Of a stretch of DNA of 64,000 bases, positions 29,309-38,888 are shown piece by piece. The stretch is from contig JAOMSY010000002.1 in assembly GCA_028355575.1 (NCBI GenBank), positions 1-64,000 of the forward strand, given 5' to 3'. The DNA is from Francisellaceae bacterium (lineage in GTDB: Bacteria > Pseudomonadota > Gammaproteobacteria > Francisellales > Francisellaceae). Position 1 is the first letter of the stretch. Each line of letters starts with the position of its first letter. The translations under genes were made by a program, and so were the position numbers. A model generated the notes under the pieces. That model had not been told where the DNA came from. It did not search any database and worked only from the letters and a program-made list of their open reading frames with translations.

Positions 29309-30517
29309 ATGAATAAATTTAAAAACGCCTTTGTTGCAATCATTCTAATTATTGAGTGGTTCGAGTTTTCATTTTATTTATACCTTGGGTATATTTTTAG
29401 CCAGATTTTTTTCCCAAAAGATGATCAAAATGGATTATTAATTATCTACCTTATTTTTTTTATTTCATATTTATCTAGACCAGTAGGCGCCTTAATATTT
29501 GGTGCTTTATCAGATATGTTAGGCCGTAAAAAACCATTGGTTATAAGTGCCTTTTTGGTTGGTATATCAACCATGTTTATCGGATTTATACCTAGTTATA
29601 ATAATATTGGCTGGTGGGCACCTATTATTTTATTGATTCTAAGGATGCTTCAGTCTCTTTCAGTTTCAGGGGAGTTTAATAATTCCGCTTTATACCTTAT
29701 TGAAAATGCAAAGTTTGGTAAGAAACTGAGCTATGGCAGTATTACAGGCTTTGGTTCATCATTAGGTATGTTTTTAGGGGGTATATCCGCTTTGTTAATT
29801 ATGACTTATGATACCCAGCATCAAGCTTGGCGATATGTCTATATTGCATTAGGGTTAGTTGGTATTATTACGTGCTACCTTCGAAGGAAATTGTCTGAGT
29901 CAAGCGAGTATAAAATATTTCAAAATTCAAATAAATTTGATGTTTCATTCATCCAGACTGTAAAATCACAATATGGAAATATTATTCGTATCTGTATCAT
30001 TGCTGGATTTATGGCAATGTATATTTATGTTTTAAATATTTTCTTTTCGAATTATATGGTTCTAAGAGGGTGGTACTCTCAAGACTTTTCTTTATTCATG
30101 ATAATTATTGCTCAGGGGTTTACGACGCTTCTCATCCCTATTTATGCAAAACTAGTCAGTGAACATAATTATCAAAAGTATTTATTTGTTGCAATCTCAG
30201 CCATTGGAATTACTGGTGTTTTATTTTTTAATTATGCTGATAATTTATTTATCTTAATTGTTGGTGTTAGTTTATATGCGCTGGCAAATGGCTATATATC
30301 TACTGTCGTTTTTTATTACATGTATTCATTATTGAAAATAGAATTTAGATGTTCGATCACTTCTTTAGCTTGGGCAATCCCAGCGACTATAATAGGTGGG
30401 TCTTCATTACCAATTGCACAAGTGCTCGCTAAACATCACTATGAGAATGTCATTGTATTTATTGTGATTCTTTTCTCTGCAATAAGCTGGTTATCAATTA
30501 AACGCTTCAATAAATAG
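29309..30517 (+). CDS. MFS transporter, metabolite:H+ symporter (MHS) type
   Basis: EWFEFSFYLYLG...RPVGALIFGALSDMLGRKKPL. Confidence 0.85.
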   Translation: MNKFKNAFVAIILIIEWFEFSFYLYLGYIFSQIFFPKDDQNGLLIIYLIFFISYLSRPVGALIFGALSDMLGRKKPLVISAFLVGISTMFIGFIPSYNNIGWWAPIILLILRMLQSLSVSGEFNNSALYLIENAKFGKKLSYGSITGFGSSLGMFLGGISALLIMTYDTQHQAWRYVYIALGLVGIITCYLRRKLSESSEYKIFQNSNKFDVSFIQTVKSQYGNIIRICIIAGFMAMYIYVLNIFFSNYMVLRGWYSQDFSLFMIIIAQGFTTLLIPIYAKLVSEHNYQKYLFVAISAIGITGVLFFNYADNLFILIVGVSLYALANGYISTVVFYYMYSLLKIEFRCSITSLAWAIPATIIGGSSLPIAQVLAKHHYENVIVFIVILFSAISWLSIKRFNK

Positions 30518-30640
30518 TATCACTTTTCTATTATATATATTCTTAAATTTACGCGCTTTACATGTGCTTAACAATTGATTTACAAGTCTGTTTTATAATG
30601 AACCCATCGAAAGAAAAAAATAATAAGAAGGATAGCAGAA

Positions 30641-30790
30641 ATGAATAACAGTCTTAAAAATATTTTATCAGGTTTATTAGTATCAACTATATTTTTAGTT
30701 TCATCGTATGGCGTAATAAGTACAACTATTGATGCTGATTTATCTGGAGTTGACAGTTTTGTCCATCTTGATGCAGCAATGATTCTTTAA
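30641..30790 (+). CDS. Small single-TM/exported protein (49 aa), unknown
   Basis: AAGGA SD; MNNSLKNILSGLLVSTIFLVSSYGVISTTIDADLSGVDSFVHLDAAMIL*. Confidence 0.5.
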   Translation: MNNSLKNILSGLLVSTIFLVSSYGVISTTIDADLSGVDSFVHLDAAMIL

Positions 30791-30827
30791 TTATTTTACA
30801 AACCACATAAACGTTAAGGAGTCGATT

Positions 30828-30902
30828 ATGAAACAAAAAAATACTATAAAGATATTAGCGGCATACCGAACACCTCTTGTATTAGTAAAAGGATATCAAT
30901 AA
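30828..30902 (+). CDS. Micro-ORF (24 aa): MKQKNTIKILAAYRTPLVLVKGYQ
   Basis: Strong SD TAAGGAG before ATG. Confidence 0.35.
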   Translation: MKQKNTIKILAAYRTPLVLVKGYQ

Positions 30903-30919
30903 ATATTGGAGCTTAATAA

Positions 30920-30985
30920 ATGGATATAGATAAAGAGGATATTGATGTATTTGAGTATCTTAATGCCTGTTATAACACGGTATGA
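30920..30985 (+). CDS. Micro-ORF (21 aa): MDIDKEDIDVFEYLNACYNTV
   Basis: GGAG SD 8 nt upstream of ATG. Confidence 0.3.
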   Translation: MDIDKEDIDVFEYLNACYNTV

Positions 30986-31017
30986 AATTTACCTATTATT
31001 AGATTAAGTATAGTAGC

Positions 31018-31169
31018 GTTGCTCTAACAAGTTAAAATAATTAAAAGTATTTGAGTCTAGCACTTTTATTTACCTTTAATTAGATTTAGCTATTAAGTAC
31101 TCAAAAGTCGTCAATTAAAGGAGTGCAACTAAACTTTTAAGGCCTTAATAGCTTACCTATTAGAGCAAC
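31018..31169 (+). ncRNA. Candidate structured RNA with three-way-junction architecture
   Basis: P1 GTTGCTCTAA (31018-31027)/TTAGAGCAAC (31160-31169); P2 TAAAAGT (31042-31048)/ACTTTTA (31062-31068); P3 AGCTATTAAG (31088-31097)/CTTAATAGCT (31144-31153) with inner AAAAGT/ACTTTT. Confidence 0.45.
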
Positions 31170-31362
31170 ATCGCAAGTATATAGATCTTTAGACGACACC
31201 TGAAGGTTTAAAATTGCACTGTATGATTCATTTTTTATTATTGACATTTTAATTTTATATTGATTTAAAATTTCTTCATTACATCTTTGTAATGATTATT
31301 ACAGGACATTGTAAGCACTGCTGATGCATAATAGTTATGTAGTAAAGTATAACGGAGTGGAC

Positions 31363-32637
31363 ATGCAATCAGTTGCTATTATAGGAACAGGAATATCTGG
31401 ACTTGGTTCAGCTTATATGCTCCAAGAAAAATATAATGTTACCATATATGAAAAAAACGATTATATAGGTGGGCACACCCGCACAGTAGATATTAAAACT
31501 AAAGAGGGTACTGTTGCAGTGGACACTGGTTTTATAGTCTTCAACCATAATACTTACCCAAATCTGACAGCACTGTTTAACCAATTAGGTGTTAATACAA
31601 ATGAAAGCTTAATGTCATTCGGTGTAAGTGTTAATAATGGATGGTTAGAGTATGGGTCACAAACACTTGCTAATGTTTTTGCACAGAAGAAAAATCTACT
31701 TAGCTTAAAATATCTTAAATTTATCAAAGACATTTTTACGTTTAATAATTATTCGCAGCAATTAATTGCGTCTAACACGATTAATCCAACCATGACTTTA
31801 AGTGAGTATTTACAACAACTCAAGGTTGGAAAATGGTTTATTGATTACTATATTTTAGCAATGGGTGCAGCAATTTGGAGTTCTCCAGTTGAAAAAATGC
31901 ATGCTTTTCCAGCAGAGTCATTTATACGATTTTTTAACAACCACGGATTATTAGCAACATCAGGTCAGCCACAGTGGCATACAGTTGATGGTGGTAGTAA
32001 AGCATATATTGATAAAATTCTTGATAATTTAAAAGCTAACATTAAATTAAATTCTGCAGTATCTAAAGTTGAACGTGTACAAGGTAAAGTTAAAATCACT
32101 GATAATAATGGTGACATTGGCACATACGACCATGTTGTATTTGCCTCACATTCTGACCAAACATTATCTATGCTAAGCGATGCCACAGAATCAGAGTCTG
32201 ATATTTTGAACAAGATTAAATATCAAAAAAATAGAATGGTGCTTCATAGTGATGAGTCATTCATGCCTAAAAATAAAAAAGCTTGGTCTAGCTGGATATA
32301 TCTTTCTGAAAATAAAAAAGACGAAAGTGAAACAATCGCCTTAAGTTATTGGATGAATAATCTTCAAAAGTTAGATACAAAACAATCAATGATCGTTACT
32401 TTAAATCCATCTAGAGAACCATCTCTGTCCTTAAAGCATGATGAGTATATATTTGACCACCCTGTATTTGATGGTGAAGCAATTGAGGCACAAAAAAGAC
32501 TGCCAGAAATTCAAGGTGAACAAAACACTTGGTTTGCTGGCGCATATTGGTCATATGGTTTCCATGAAGATGGTTTGAACAGTGCTATTAATGTTGCAAA
32601 AGGTCTAGGGGTAAATCCATCATGGTTACCACAGTAA
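31363..32637 (+). CDS. FAD-dependent oxidoreductase (amine oxidase-like)
   Basis: AIIGTGISGLGSAYML...IYEKNDYIGGHTRTV...DTGFIVFN; SD GGAG before ATG 31363. Confidence 0.88.
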   Translation: MQSVAIIGTGISGLGSAYMLQEKYNVTIYEKNDYIGGHTRTVDIKTKEGTVAVDTGFIVFNHNTYPNLTALFNQLGVNTNESLMSFGVSVNNGWLEYGSQTLANVFAQKKNLLSLKYLKFIKDIFTFNNYSQQLIASNTINPTMTLSEYLQQLKVGKWFIDYYILAMGAAIWSSPVEKMHAFPAESFIRFFNNHGLLATSGQPQWHTVDGGSKAYIDKILDNLKANIKLNSAVSKVERVQGKVKITDNNGDIGTYDHVVFASHSDQTLSMLSDATESESDILNKIKYQKNRMVLHSDESFMPKNKKAWSSWIYLSENKKDESETIALSYWMNNLQKLDTKQSMIVTLNPSREPSLSLKHDEYIFDHPVFDGEAIEAQKRLPEIQGEQNTWFAGAYWSYGFHEDGLNSAINVAKGLGVNPSWLPQ

Positions 32638-33437
32638 ATATTCTTAAAACTAAAGTATACCACAAGAGACATTTCCCTAAAGTGAATGCTTTTTCGTATA
32701 CCACGTATTATTTACAATTACCGTTAAATATAATCGATAAGGTTAAATCTACTTTCAAGTTAGGTTTGAACAAACCTGGGTTAATGGGCTTTTATAACAA
32801 AGACCATGGTTATAAAAACAATGATAACCTTAACGAATGGCTTGAAGACCAATATAAAGCTGTCGACAAACAAGTAGGGAAAAATAATATTTTAATCACC
32901 ATGCCTAGAATCTTGGGTTATGTCTTTAACCCAGTTAGCTTTTGGTTAAGCATGGAAAACAATAACAACTTAAAGTCTGTTTTATGCGAAGTTAATAATA
33001 CATATGGTGAAACCCATAATTATATTTGCTGCGAAGAAAATGGTGCAGCAATTAATTCAAATAAGTATTATGAGCTAGAAAAACGTTTCCACGTTTCACC
33101 GTTTTTAGAGCGTGCTGGTAGTTATCGTTTCAAATTTGATATCACCGAAAAACATGTTCGAATTACTATCAAACTATATGATGAAAATAACCAACTCAAA
33201 CTAACAACATCAATGTCAGGTAAACAACAACAATTAACAACATTACGTGCATTAATTTATTACTTAACAATCCCATTAATGACTGTCAAAGTCGTTGCAC
33301 TTATTTATTGGCAAGCAATTAAGCTTAAAATAATGGGCTTACCTTTCATAAATAAACCACAACAATTAAGCCCAAAAGTGACTTCAAATGCTGTTACATT
33401 AGATACTTCAAAAAGTAGCTATGGTAAAGTTCTATGA
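32622..33437 (+). CDS. DUF1365 family protein
   Basis: VYHKRHFPKVNAFSYTTYYL...RILGYVFNPVSFWL...EVNNTYGE. Confidence 0.85.
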   Translation: MVTTVNILKTKVYHKRHFPKVNAFSYTTYYLQLPLNIIDKVKSTFKLGLNKPGLMGFYNKDHGYKNNDNLNEWLEDQYKAVDKQVGKNNILITMPRILGYVFNPVSFWLSMENNNNLKSVLCEVNNTYGETHNYICCEENGAAINSNKYYELEKRFHVSPFLERAGSYRFKFDITEKHVRITIKLYDENNQLKLTTSMSGKQQQLTTLRALIYYLTIPLMTVKVVALIYWQAIKLKIMGLPFINKPQQLSPKVTSNAVTLDTSKSSYGKVL

Positions 33438-33473
33438 AACTGTATTCAAAAATAAAAATCGCAGGAGTAATAA

Positions 33474-34631
33474 ATGTTTGACAGTATAATTGAAAAGAAA
33501 ATGTTAAAGCAACTTGAAGATATCAAGTACGGTTCTATTAAGCTAACTACGCCAGAAGGTAAAACCTATGAGTACTCAGGTAGTGAGCCAGGATACAATG
33601 CCGATATTACTATTCATGACTGGAAAGTTGCTGTTGGCTTATCACAAAAAGGTGATGTTGGTTTTGCAGAAGATTATCGTGATGGTAACTGGGAAACTAG
33701 CGATTTAGCAGCCTTATTGACTTTTGGATTAGAAAATGAGCATGCCGTCAGCAATAGAGGCAATTGGTTTTTCAAACAAATGTCAAAAGCATTATATGTA
33801 TTCCGTAAAAACTCAATGAAAGGTTCTAAGAAAAACATATCTGCTCATTACGATTTAGGTAATGACTTTTATGAGCTTTGGCTTGATCCAACCATGACAT
33901 ATTCATCTGCGTTATATAAATCTGATGCCGATTCAATTGAAGTCGCACAACATAATAAATATGACAGAATTATTGACAGATTAGGGTCTAACAGTGGAAA
34001 CATAATCGAAATCGGCTGCGGATGGGGCGGTTTTGCAGAACGCGCCATGCAGCAAGGTGATTATGGATATAAAGGTATAACCTTATCAACTGAGCAACAC
34101 GATTATGCGCAACAACGATTAAGTAATAACAATGCGAATTTTGTTATCGAAGATTATCGAATACAGAAAAATAAATTTGACCATATTGTTTCAATCGAAA
34201 TGTTTGAAGCAGTAGGTGAAAAGTATTGGAAGACATACTTTAACAAAGTCAAAGGTCTTTTAGCTAACAAAGGTAAAGCGGTAATTCAAACTATCACTAT
34301 TGCTGATGATATGTTCGAAACTTATCGTAAAAGTGCTGATATGATTCGTACCTATATTTTCCCAGGTGGAATGCTACCGTCAAAAGCTAAGTTAAATGAG
34401 TTAACGAAAGATGCAGAATTAAAGTGCCATGATATGTTTGCGTTTGGTCAAGACTATGCGAAAACATTAAATATTTGGCTAAATAAGTTTAACCAAAACA
34501 TTCGTCCGATAAAACAGCTAGGGTATGATGATGCTTTCATACGCTTATGGCAGTTTTATCTAGCTGGCTGTGTCGCCACTTTCCGTACATCGCGAACGGA
34601 TGTTGTTCAATTAGAGCTGAGTCATGCGTAA
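33474..34631 (+). CDS. Cyclopropane-fatty-acyl-phospholipid synthase-like methyltransferase
   Basis: NISAHYDLGNDFYELWLDPTMTYSSALY; IIEIGCGWGGFAE; GITLSTEQHDYAQQR. Confidence 0.9.
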   Translation: MFDSIIEKKMLKQLEDIKYGSIKLTTPEGKTYEYSGSEPGYNADITIHDWKVAVGLSQKGDVGFAEDYRDGNWETSDLAALLTFGLENEHAVSNRGNWFFKQMSKALYVFRKNSMKGSKKNISAHYDLGNDFYELWLDPTMTYSSALYKSDADSIEVAQHNKYDRIIDRLGSNSGNIIEIGCGWGGFAERAMQQGDYGYKGITLSTEQHDYAQQRLSNNNANFVIEDYRIQKNKFDHIVSIEMFEAVGEKYWKTYFNKVKGLLANKGKAVIQTITIADDMFETYRKSADMIRTYIFPGGMLPSKAKLNELTKDAELKCHDMFAFGQDYAKTLNIWLNKFNQNIRPIKQLGYDDAFIRLWQFYLAGCVATFRTSRTDVVQLELSHA

Positions 34632-35163
34632 ATGGATATTTCTTCTTTTAACATTAATTCTTTTTCAAACTGGGTTTTCCCTAACCAGTAATACGCTTTC
34701 TATTGTTGATGCGTACGTCCCAAATTCTAAAATTGTTGGTTCAGCACAATACAAATATTATTTCTTTAATGTGTATCGAGCATATTTGTTTGCACCTAAA
34801 GGTGAGTTTAATGACAAAGCACCATATGCGCTAACGCTTGCTTATCAAAGATCATTATCAGGTGATTCCATATCAGAAAAAACAATTGAGCTAATTGCAG
34901 AACAAAATAAAAGTGTTTCTAAAAACCAATTAGAAGACTGGGATTTTAAATTAAAAAGTATATTCCCAAATGTAGTTGATGGCTCTGAGTTGACAGGTAT
35001 TTTAACTGCAGAAGGTAAAACGATATTTTATAATCAAGAAGGCGAGTTTCTTGGTGAAATTAAAGATAAACAATTTGGTCCTAACTTTTTTGATATATGG
35101 TTGGGTGAAAACACGTTAGATACTTCTTTTACACAAGAGCTATTAGGTGAAAAGAATGACTAA
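34624..35163 (+). CDS. Chalcone isomerase-like family protein
   Basis: Signal peptide; VYRAYLFAPKGEFNDKAPYALTLAYQRSLSG; operon position. Confidence 0.7.
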   Translation: MRKWIFLLLTLILFQTGFSLTSNTLSIVDAYVPNSKIVGSAQYKYYFFNVYRAYLFAPKGEFNDKAPYALTLAYQRSLSGDSISEKTIELIAEQNKSVSKNQLEDWDFKLKSIFPNVVDGSELTGILTAEGKTIFYNQEGEFLGEIKDKQFGPNFFDIWLGENTLDTSFTQELLGEKND

Positions 35164-36427
35164 TAAATTCAACACACTCAACCTGCTTAAATATAGCTTT
35201 ATTGCTTTTCCTATTTCATTTGCTTCCTTACCTGTCTATATTTTAGCACCAGACTTCTATGCGAAATCATTTGGAATTTCATTAGCAACAATCGGATTGA
35301 TACTTTTATTTGTAAGAATTATAGATGCCATATCTGGTCCACTCATGGGATATATATCTGATAGGTGGGCGAATTATAGATCAGCTCTAATTAGTTTATT
35401 TAGCATTATATTCATTCTGGGTTTTCTGTTACTTTTTATCCCGCTGTCGAACTATCCCTTAGTGAGTTTTATCTCAGGGTTGATACTATGCGCTTTAGGG
35501 TACAGTTTTTTATTAATTAATGTAACAGCACTTGGCGCATTATGGCGGCATGATGAGCAAGGCAAAGTTACAATATCCTCATTCAGAGAATCAATGACAT
35601 TATTTGGTGTTTTAATAGCGACACTTTTACCAACAATATTATCTCAATACTTTAGCTTGAATGTAGCTTATATTATTTTTGCAGTTATATTTGCCTTAAT
35701 ACTCGTTATATCTGTTTGGTGGTTTATTAATTGGCACGCAACCTGTTTTAGTATCACAAAAGAGACCGCCATTGTTGTTAATTTAAAAACCTATATAAAT
35801 ACTTTTACATTAGACCAAGCTTTTTTTTATGGCATATTTATAATAAGCGTTCTGGCAATGTCATCCACAATTGTACTTGTTAACTTTTTTGTTACTGATT
35901 TTTTAGCTTTACCATCTACATACTTGGGTTTATTTTTATTTTTATATTTCTTATCTGCAATTATCGCAATCCCTTTTTGGCGAGTTGTGAGTAATAAAAT
36001 TGGTCTGATTAATGCATGGTTAATCGCAATGATATTGTTAACTGTTTTTTTCTCATTTGGCATGTTTTTATCTAAGGGAGATGCCGTATTATATGGGCTT
36101 ATCTGTATACTCACTGGCTTCACACTAGGCGCAGAGCTTATTATTCCACCTTCTATACTTGCTATTTTAATTGATAATGATGCTCAATCGTCTCTCGCAA
36201 GCGGATACTATGCGTTAAATGACTTTATAACAAAATTATCACTCGCTATTGCTAGTGCCATTTTACTTAGCCTATTGGAATACGTAGGGTTCAAAACGGG
36301 CAGCGATAATACGATAAATACACTTAATGACTTGTTGTACTTATACGTCTTAACGCCATGCCTGTTAAAAGTATTTGCAATTTTACTGTTAATAATCTGG
36401 AAGCAAAAATGTTCAAGAAATATCTAA
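35147..36427 (+). CDS. MFS transporter (MFS_2-like)
   Basis: LPVYILAPDFYAKSFGISLATIGLILLFVRIIDAISGPLMGYISDRW. Confidence 0.85.
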   Translation: MKRMTNKFNTLNLLKYSFIAFPISFASLPVYILAPDFYAKSFGISLATIGLILLFVRIIDAISGPLMGYISDRWANYRSALISLFSIIFILGFLLLFIPLSNYPLVSFISGLILCALGYSFLLINVTALGALWRHDEQGKVTISSFRESMTLFGVLIATLLPTILSQYFSLNVAYIIFAVIFALILVISVWWFINWHATCFSITKETAIVVNLKTYINTFTLDQAFFYGIFIISVLAMSSTIVLVNFFVTDFLALPSTYLGLFLFLYFLSAIIAIPFWRVVSNKIGLINAWLIAMILLTVFFSFGMFLSKGDAVLYGLICILTGFTLGAELIIPPSILAILIDNDAQSSLASGYYALNDFITKLSLAIASAILLSLLEYVGFKTGSDNTINTLNDLLYLYVLTPCLLKVFAILLLIIWKQKCSRNI

Positions 36428-36957
36428 TTAATCATTATTTAAAAGGAGCGGTTATTATGTTGGGAATATTGTTAAGTGGATGTATGGGGAATGTTGAACA
36501 ATATAAAAGCGATTCACCAAAACTGGATTTACAAACATATTTACAAGGCAAGATAAAAGGCTACGGTGTCATAGAAAACTGGAAGGGTAATATTGTTTCA
36601 CGTTTTGATTTTTATGGTGATGCTTCTTGGGATGGAGATGAGGGTACATTTGACGAAAAAATGGTTTATTACAATGGCAAAAAAGACCATCGAGTTTGGA
36701 CAATTAAAAAAGTATCTGATGGGCATTACATTGGCCATACCGAAGATTTAGTTGGTGATGCTGACATCCAGGTTTCTGGTAATGCTATGAATTGGAAATA
36801 CGATATGAATGTCGATGTTGATGGTACAACGTATAAGTTATCATTTAACGACTGGATGTTTTTAATGAATGACGGTGTGTTAGTCAATATCAATTACTTC
36901 AAAAAATTTGGGTTTACAGTAGGTAAATTAACACTATTCATGCAAAAACAGGAGTAA
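36409..36957 (+). CDS. DUF3833-like lipoprotein
   Basis: Lipobox LLSGC with ATG 36409; DLQTYLQGKIKGYGVIENWKGNIVSRF...DGDEGTFDEKMVYYNGKKDHRVW. Confidence 0.75.
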   Translation: MFKKYLINHYLKGAVIMLGILLSGCMGNVEQYKSDSPKLDLQTYLQGKIKGYGVIENWKGNIVSRFDFYGDASWDGDEGTFDEKMVYYNGKKDHRVWTIKKVSDGHYIGHTEDLVGDADIQVSGNAMNWKYDMNVDVDGTTYKLSFNDWMFLMNDGVLVNINYFKKFGFTVGKLTLFMQKQE

Positions 36958-36960
36958 CCT

Positions 36961-37701
36961 ATGAAGACAGTTACAGGTAAGAAAATTTGGATTATAGGTG
37001 CTAGCGCAGGAATAGGGGAAGCGCTAGTAAAGCAGCTAGATGAGCAAGGTGCAATGTTAGCAATTTCTGCTAGGTCTGAAGAGGGCTTATATAACCTTGG
37101 CAAGTCACTTACAAAAAAGCCATTAATTTATCCGTTAGATGTCACGAACGAGGCGAATATTACTCGCTCATTCAAAGCACTAATCGCAGCATGGGATGAA
37201 GTTGATAGCATTATTTATATGCCTGCTATGTATAACCCCATGAAGCTTGAAAGGCTCGAATTACCTTTAGTTAGGTCAGAATTAGAAGCGAATTTAATGG
37301 CAGTTTTTAATGCTATTTCGGTTATTACGCCAGTTCTAAAAAAGCAAAAACGTGGGCAATTTTTAATCTGTTCTAGCGTAGCAGGGTTTGTTGGTCTACC
37401 AAAGTCTCAACCTTATAGTTGTACTAAAGCTGCAGTAACAAATTTAACTGAAACATTAAAGTGTGAATATCCGTTTTTAGATATTAAAGTTATTCATCCA
37501 GGCTTTGTTAAAACCAGACTAACAGATAAAAATAACTTTAAAATGCCAATGATTATTACGCCTGAAAAAGCAGCAGATTATATTTATAAAGGAATGTTGA
37601 AATCAAAATTCGAAATTGCTTTTCCTGGACGGTTTATTTTCATGATTAAGCTTTTAAGGTTATTACCTTACAGGTTATATTTTAAAATCTTGGCGAGGTA
37701 A
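36961..37701 (+). CDS. SDR-family oxidoreductase
   Basis: IIGASAGIGEALV; SSVAGFVGLPKSQPYSCTKAAV. Confidence 0.88.
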   Translation: MKTVTGKKIWIIGASAGIGEALVKQLDEQGAMLAISARSEEGLYNLGKSLTKKPLIYPLDVTNEANITRSFKALIAAWDEVDSIIYMPAMYNPMKLERLELPLVRSELEANLMAVFNAISVITPVLKKQKRGQFLICSSVAGFVGLPKSQPYSCTKAAVTNLTETLKCEYPFLDIKVIHPGFVKTRLTDKNNFKMPMIITPEKAADYIYKGMLKSKFEIAFPGRFIFMIKLLRLLPYRLYFKILAR

Positions 37702-37861
37702 GTTTAATTAAATGCCAATCGTTTCCATTAAGGAAAAACCCATTATTTAACACATGCATAGCGAGATTACGATTAACTATATTTTATACCTACATATCCC
37801 TGTAAAAATTAGAAATAGGAAATATCTTAAGTTACCTGAAGTATTCGGCCATCCAGAATAA

Positions 37862-38677
37862 TCAGAGTTTATTATTAAAAGATGAAATATTAGACATTAA
37901 ATATCTTGCAACGTGAACTAATTTTTCCTTTGATGAAACATTGTATTTATCACAAAGCCTTTTAATTGTAGATTCTACACTTCTGTGAGATACAAATAGT
38001 TCTGCTGCAATTTCTTTTGAACTGTAGCCAAATGCGATATACCTAAAGTATTCGAAATTCGTCACAGTAAGTTTATATTCTTTTAAAATGCTTTTGAGCT
38101 GGCTATCATAATCATGTTGAGAGGGTGTGCTCAGTTGTAATTCAGCTATATATTTTTCTGGGTATTTTATTTTTGTATTTAGCGTTATTTCACTTCGTAT
38201 TAACGAAATTATAACCCTAAGGCGATAAAATAGCATGACCTTGCTATTTAGTGACATTTGTAAATAGTATTGTTCATCGATATCAAAAATAAACCTTTCT
38301 TTATATGAACGATACCTATTATCTATTGTAAGACTTAATAGGTCTTTCTTATGTGTTCTGAAATTGGATATATTTATTGACTCTACCTTTTCGTTATATT
38401 CAGTTTCATTAAAATTCAGTACATTTGAGAGGTCAAATAAGTTATCGTATTGCCAAGTACTACTTATATAGTAATCCTTTAAGTAAGAATGTGTGCGACT
38501 ACCTGCATAAGACCAAGTATTTGATGCTGTTACCTGAATCATTGCATAGTCTTTTATACAGTCAGAACTTAGTAGGGTAAGAATATTTTGAATTTTTTCT
38601 CTATTTAATATCGAGTCTTTCATAAGAACATCTATATCTTCGTTAGTCGGTTGTTCAAATGAAGTAAATTGATGCAT
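37862..38677 (-). CDS. LuxR-type HTH regulator (paralog 2)
   Basis: YKLTVTNFEYFRYIAFGYSSKEIAAELFVSHRSVESTIKRL. Confidence 0.82.
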   Translation of the reverse strand: MHQFTSFEQPTNEDIDVLMKDSILNREKIQNILTLLSSDCIKDYAMIQVTASNTWSYAGSRTHSYLKDYYISSTWQYDNLFDLSNVLNFNETEYNEKVESINISNFRTHKKDLLSLTIDNRYRSYKERFIFDIDEQYYLQMSLNSKVMLFYRLRVIISLIRSEITLNTKIKYPEKYIAELQLSTPSQHDYDSQLKSILKEYKLTVTNFEYFRYIAFGYSSKEIAAELFVSHRSVESTIKRLCDKYNVSSKEKLVHVARYLMSNISSFNNKL

Positions 38678-38858
38678 GGTATATTAACGAGTATTGTGAA
38701 TATCACTATTTAAAATATAACAAGATGATTATTTCTTCAATAAGATGCTATTTTCTCAGGTCATAGAGTTATTACTCATAATACCAAATTGCAGTAGACA
38801 CTACGATACTTTCTCCTTAGACGAATTGATAAGATATCAACCAAGGAAATTTAATTAA

Positions 38859-38874
38859 TTGTAACGCATTACAA
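38859..38874. promoter_or_regulatory. Dyad TTGTAA-CGCA-TTACAA upstream of secreted phospholipase-like gene
   Basis: Perfect 6-bp arms, 15 bp before the start codon. Confidence 0.35.
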
Positions 38875-38888
38875 AATAGGGAGTTATT

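Noticed and set aside
30990-31200. Structured region considered as tmRNA, 6S RNA or RNase P RNA
   Set aside because: No tRNA-like ends or ANDENYALAA-type tag, no 6S rod/bubble layout, too short and wrong motifs for RNase P.
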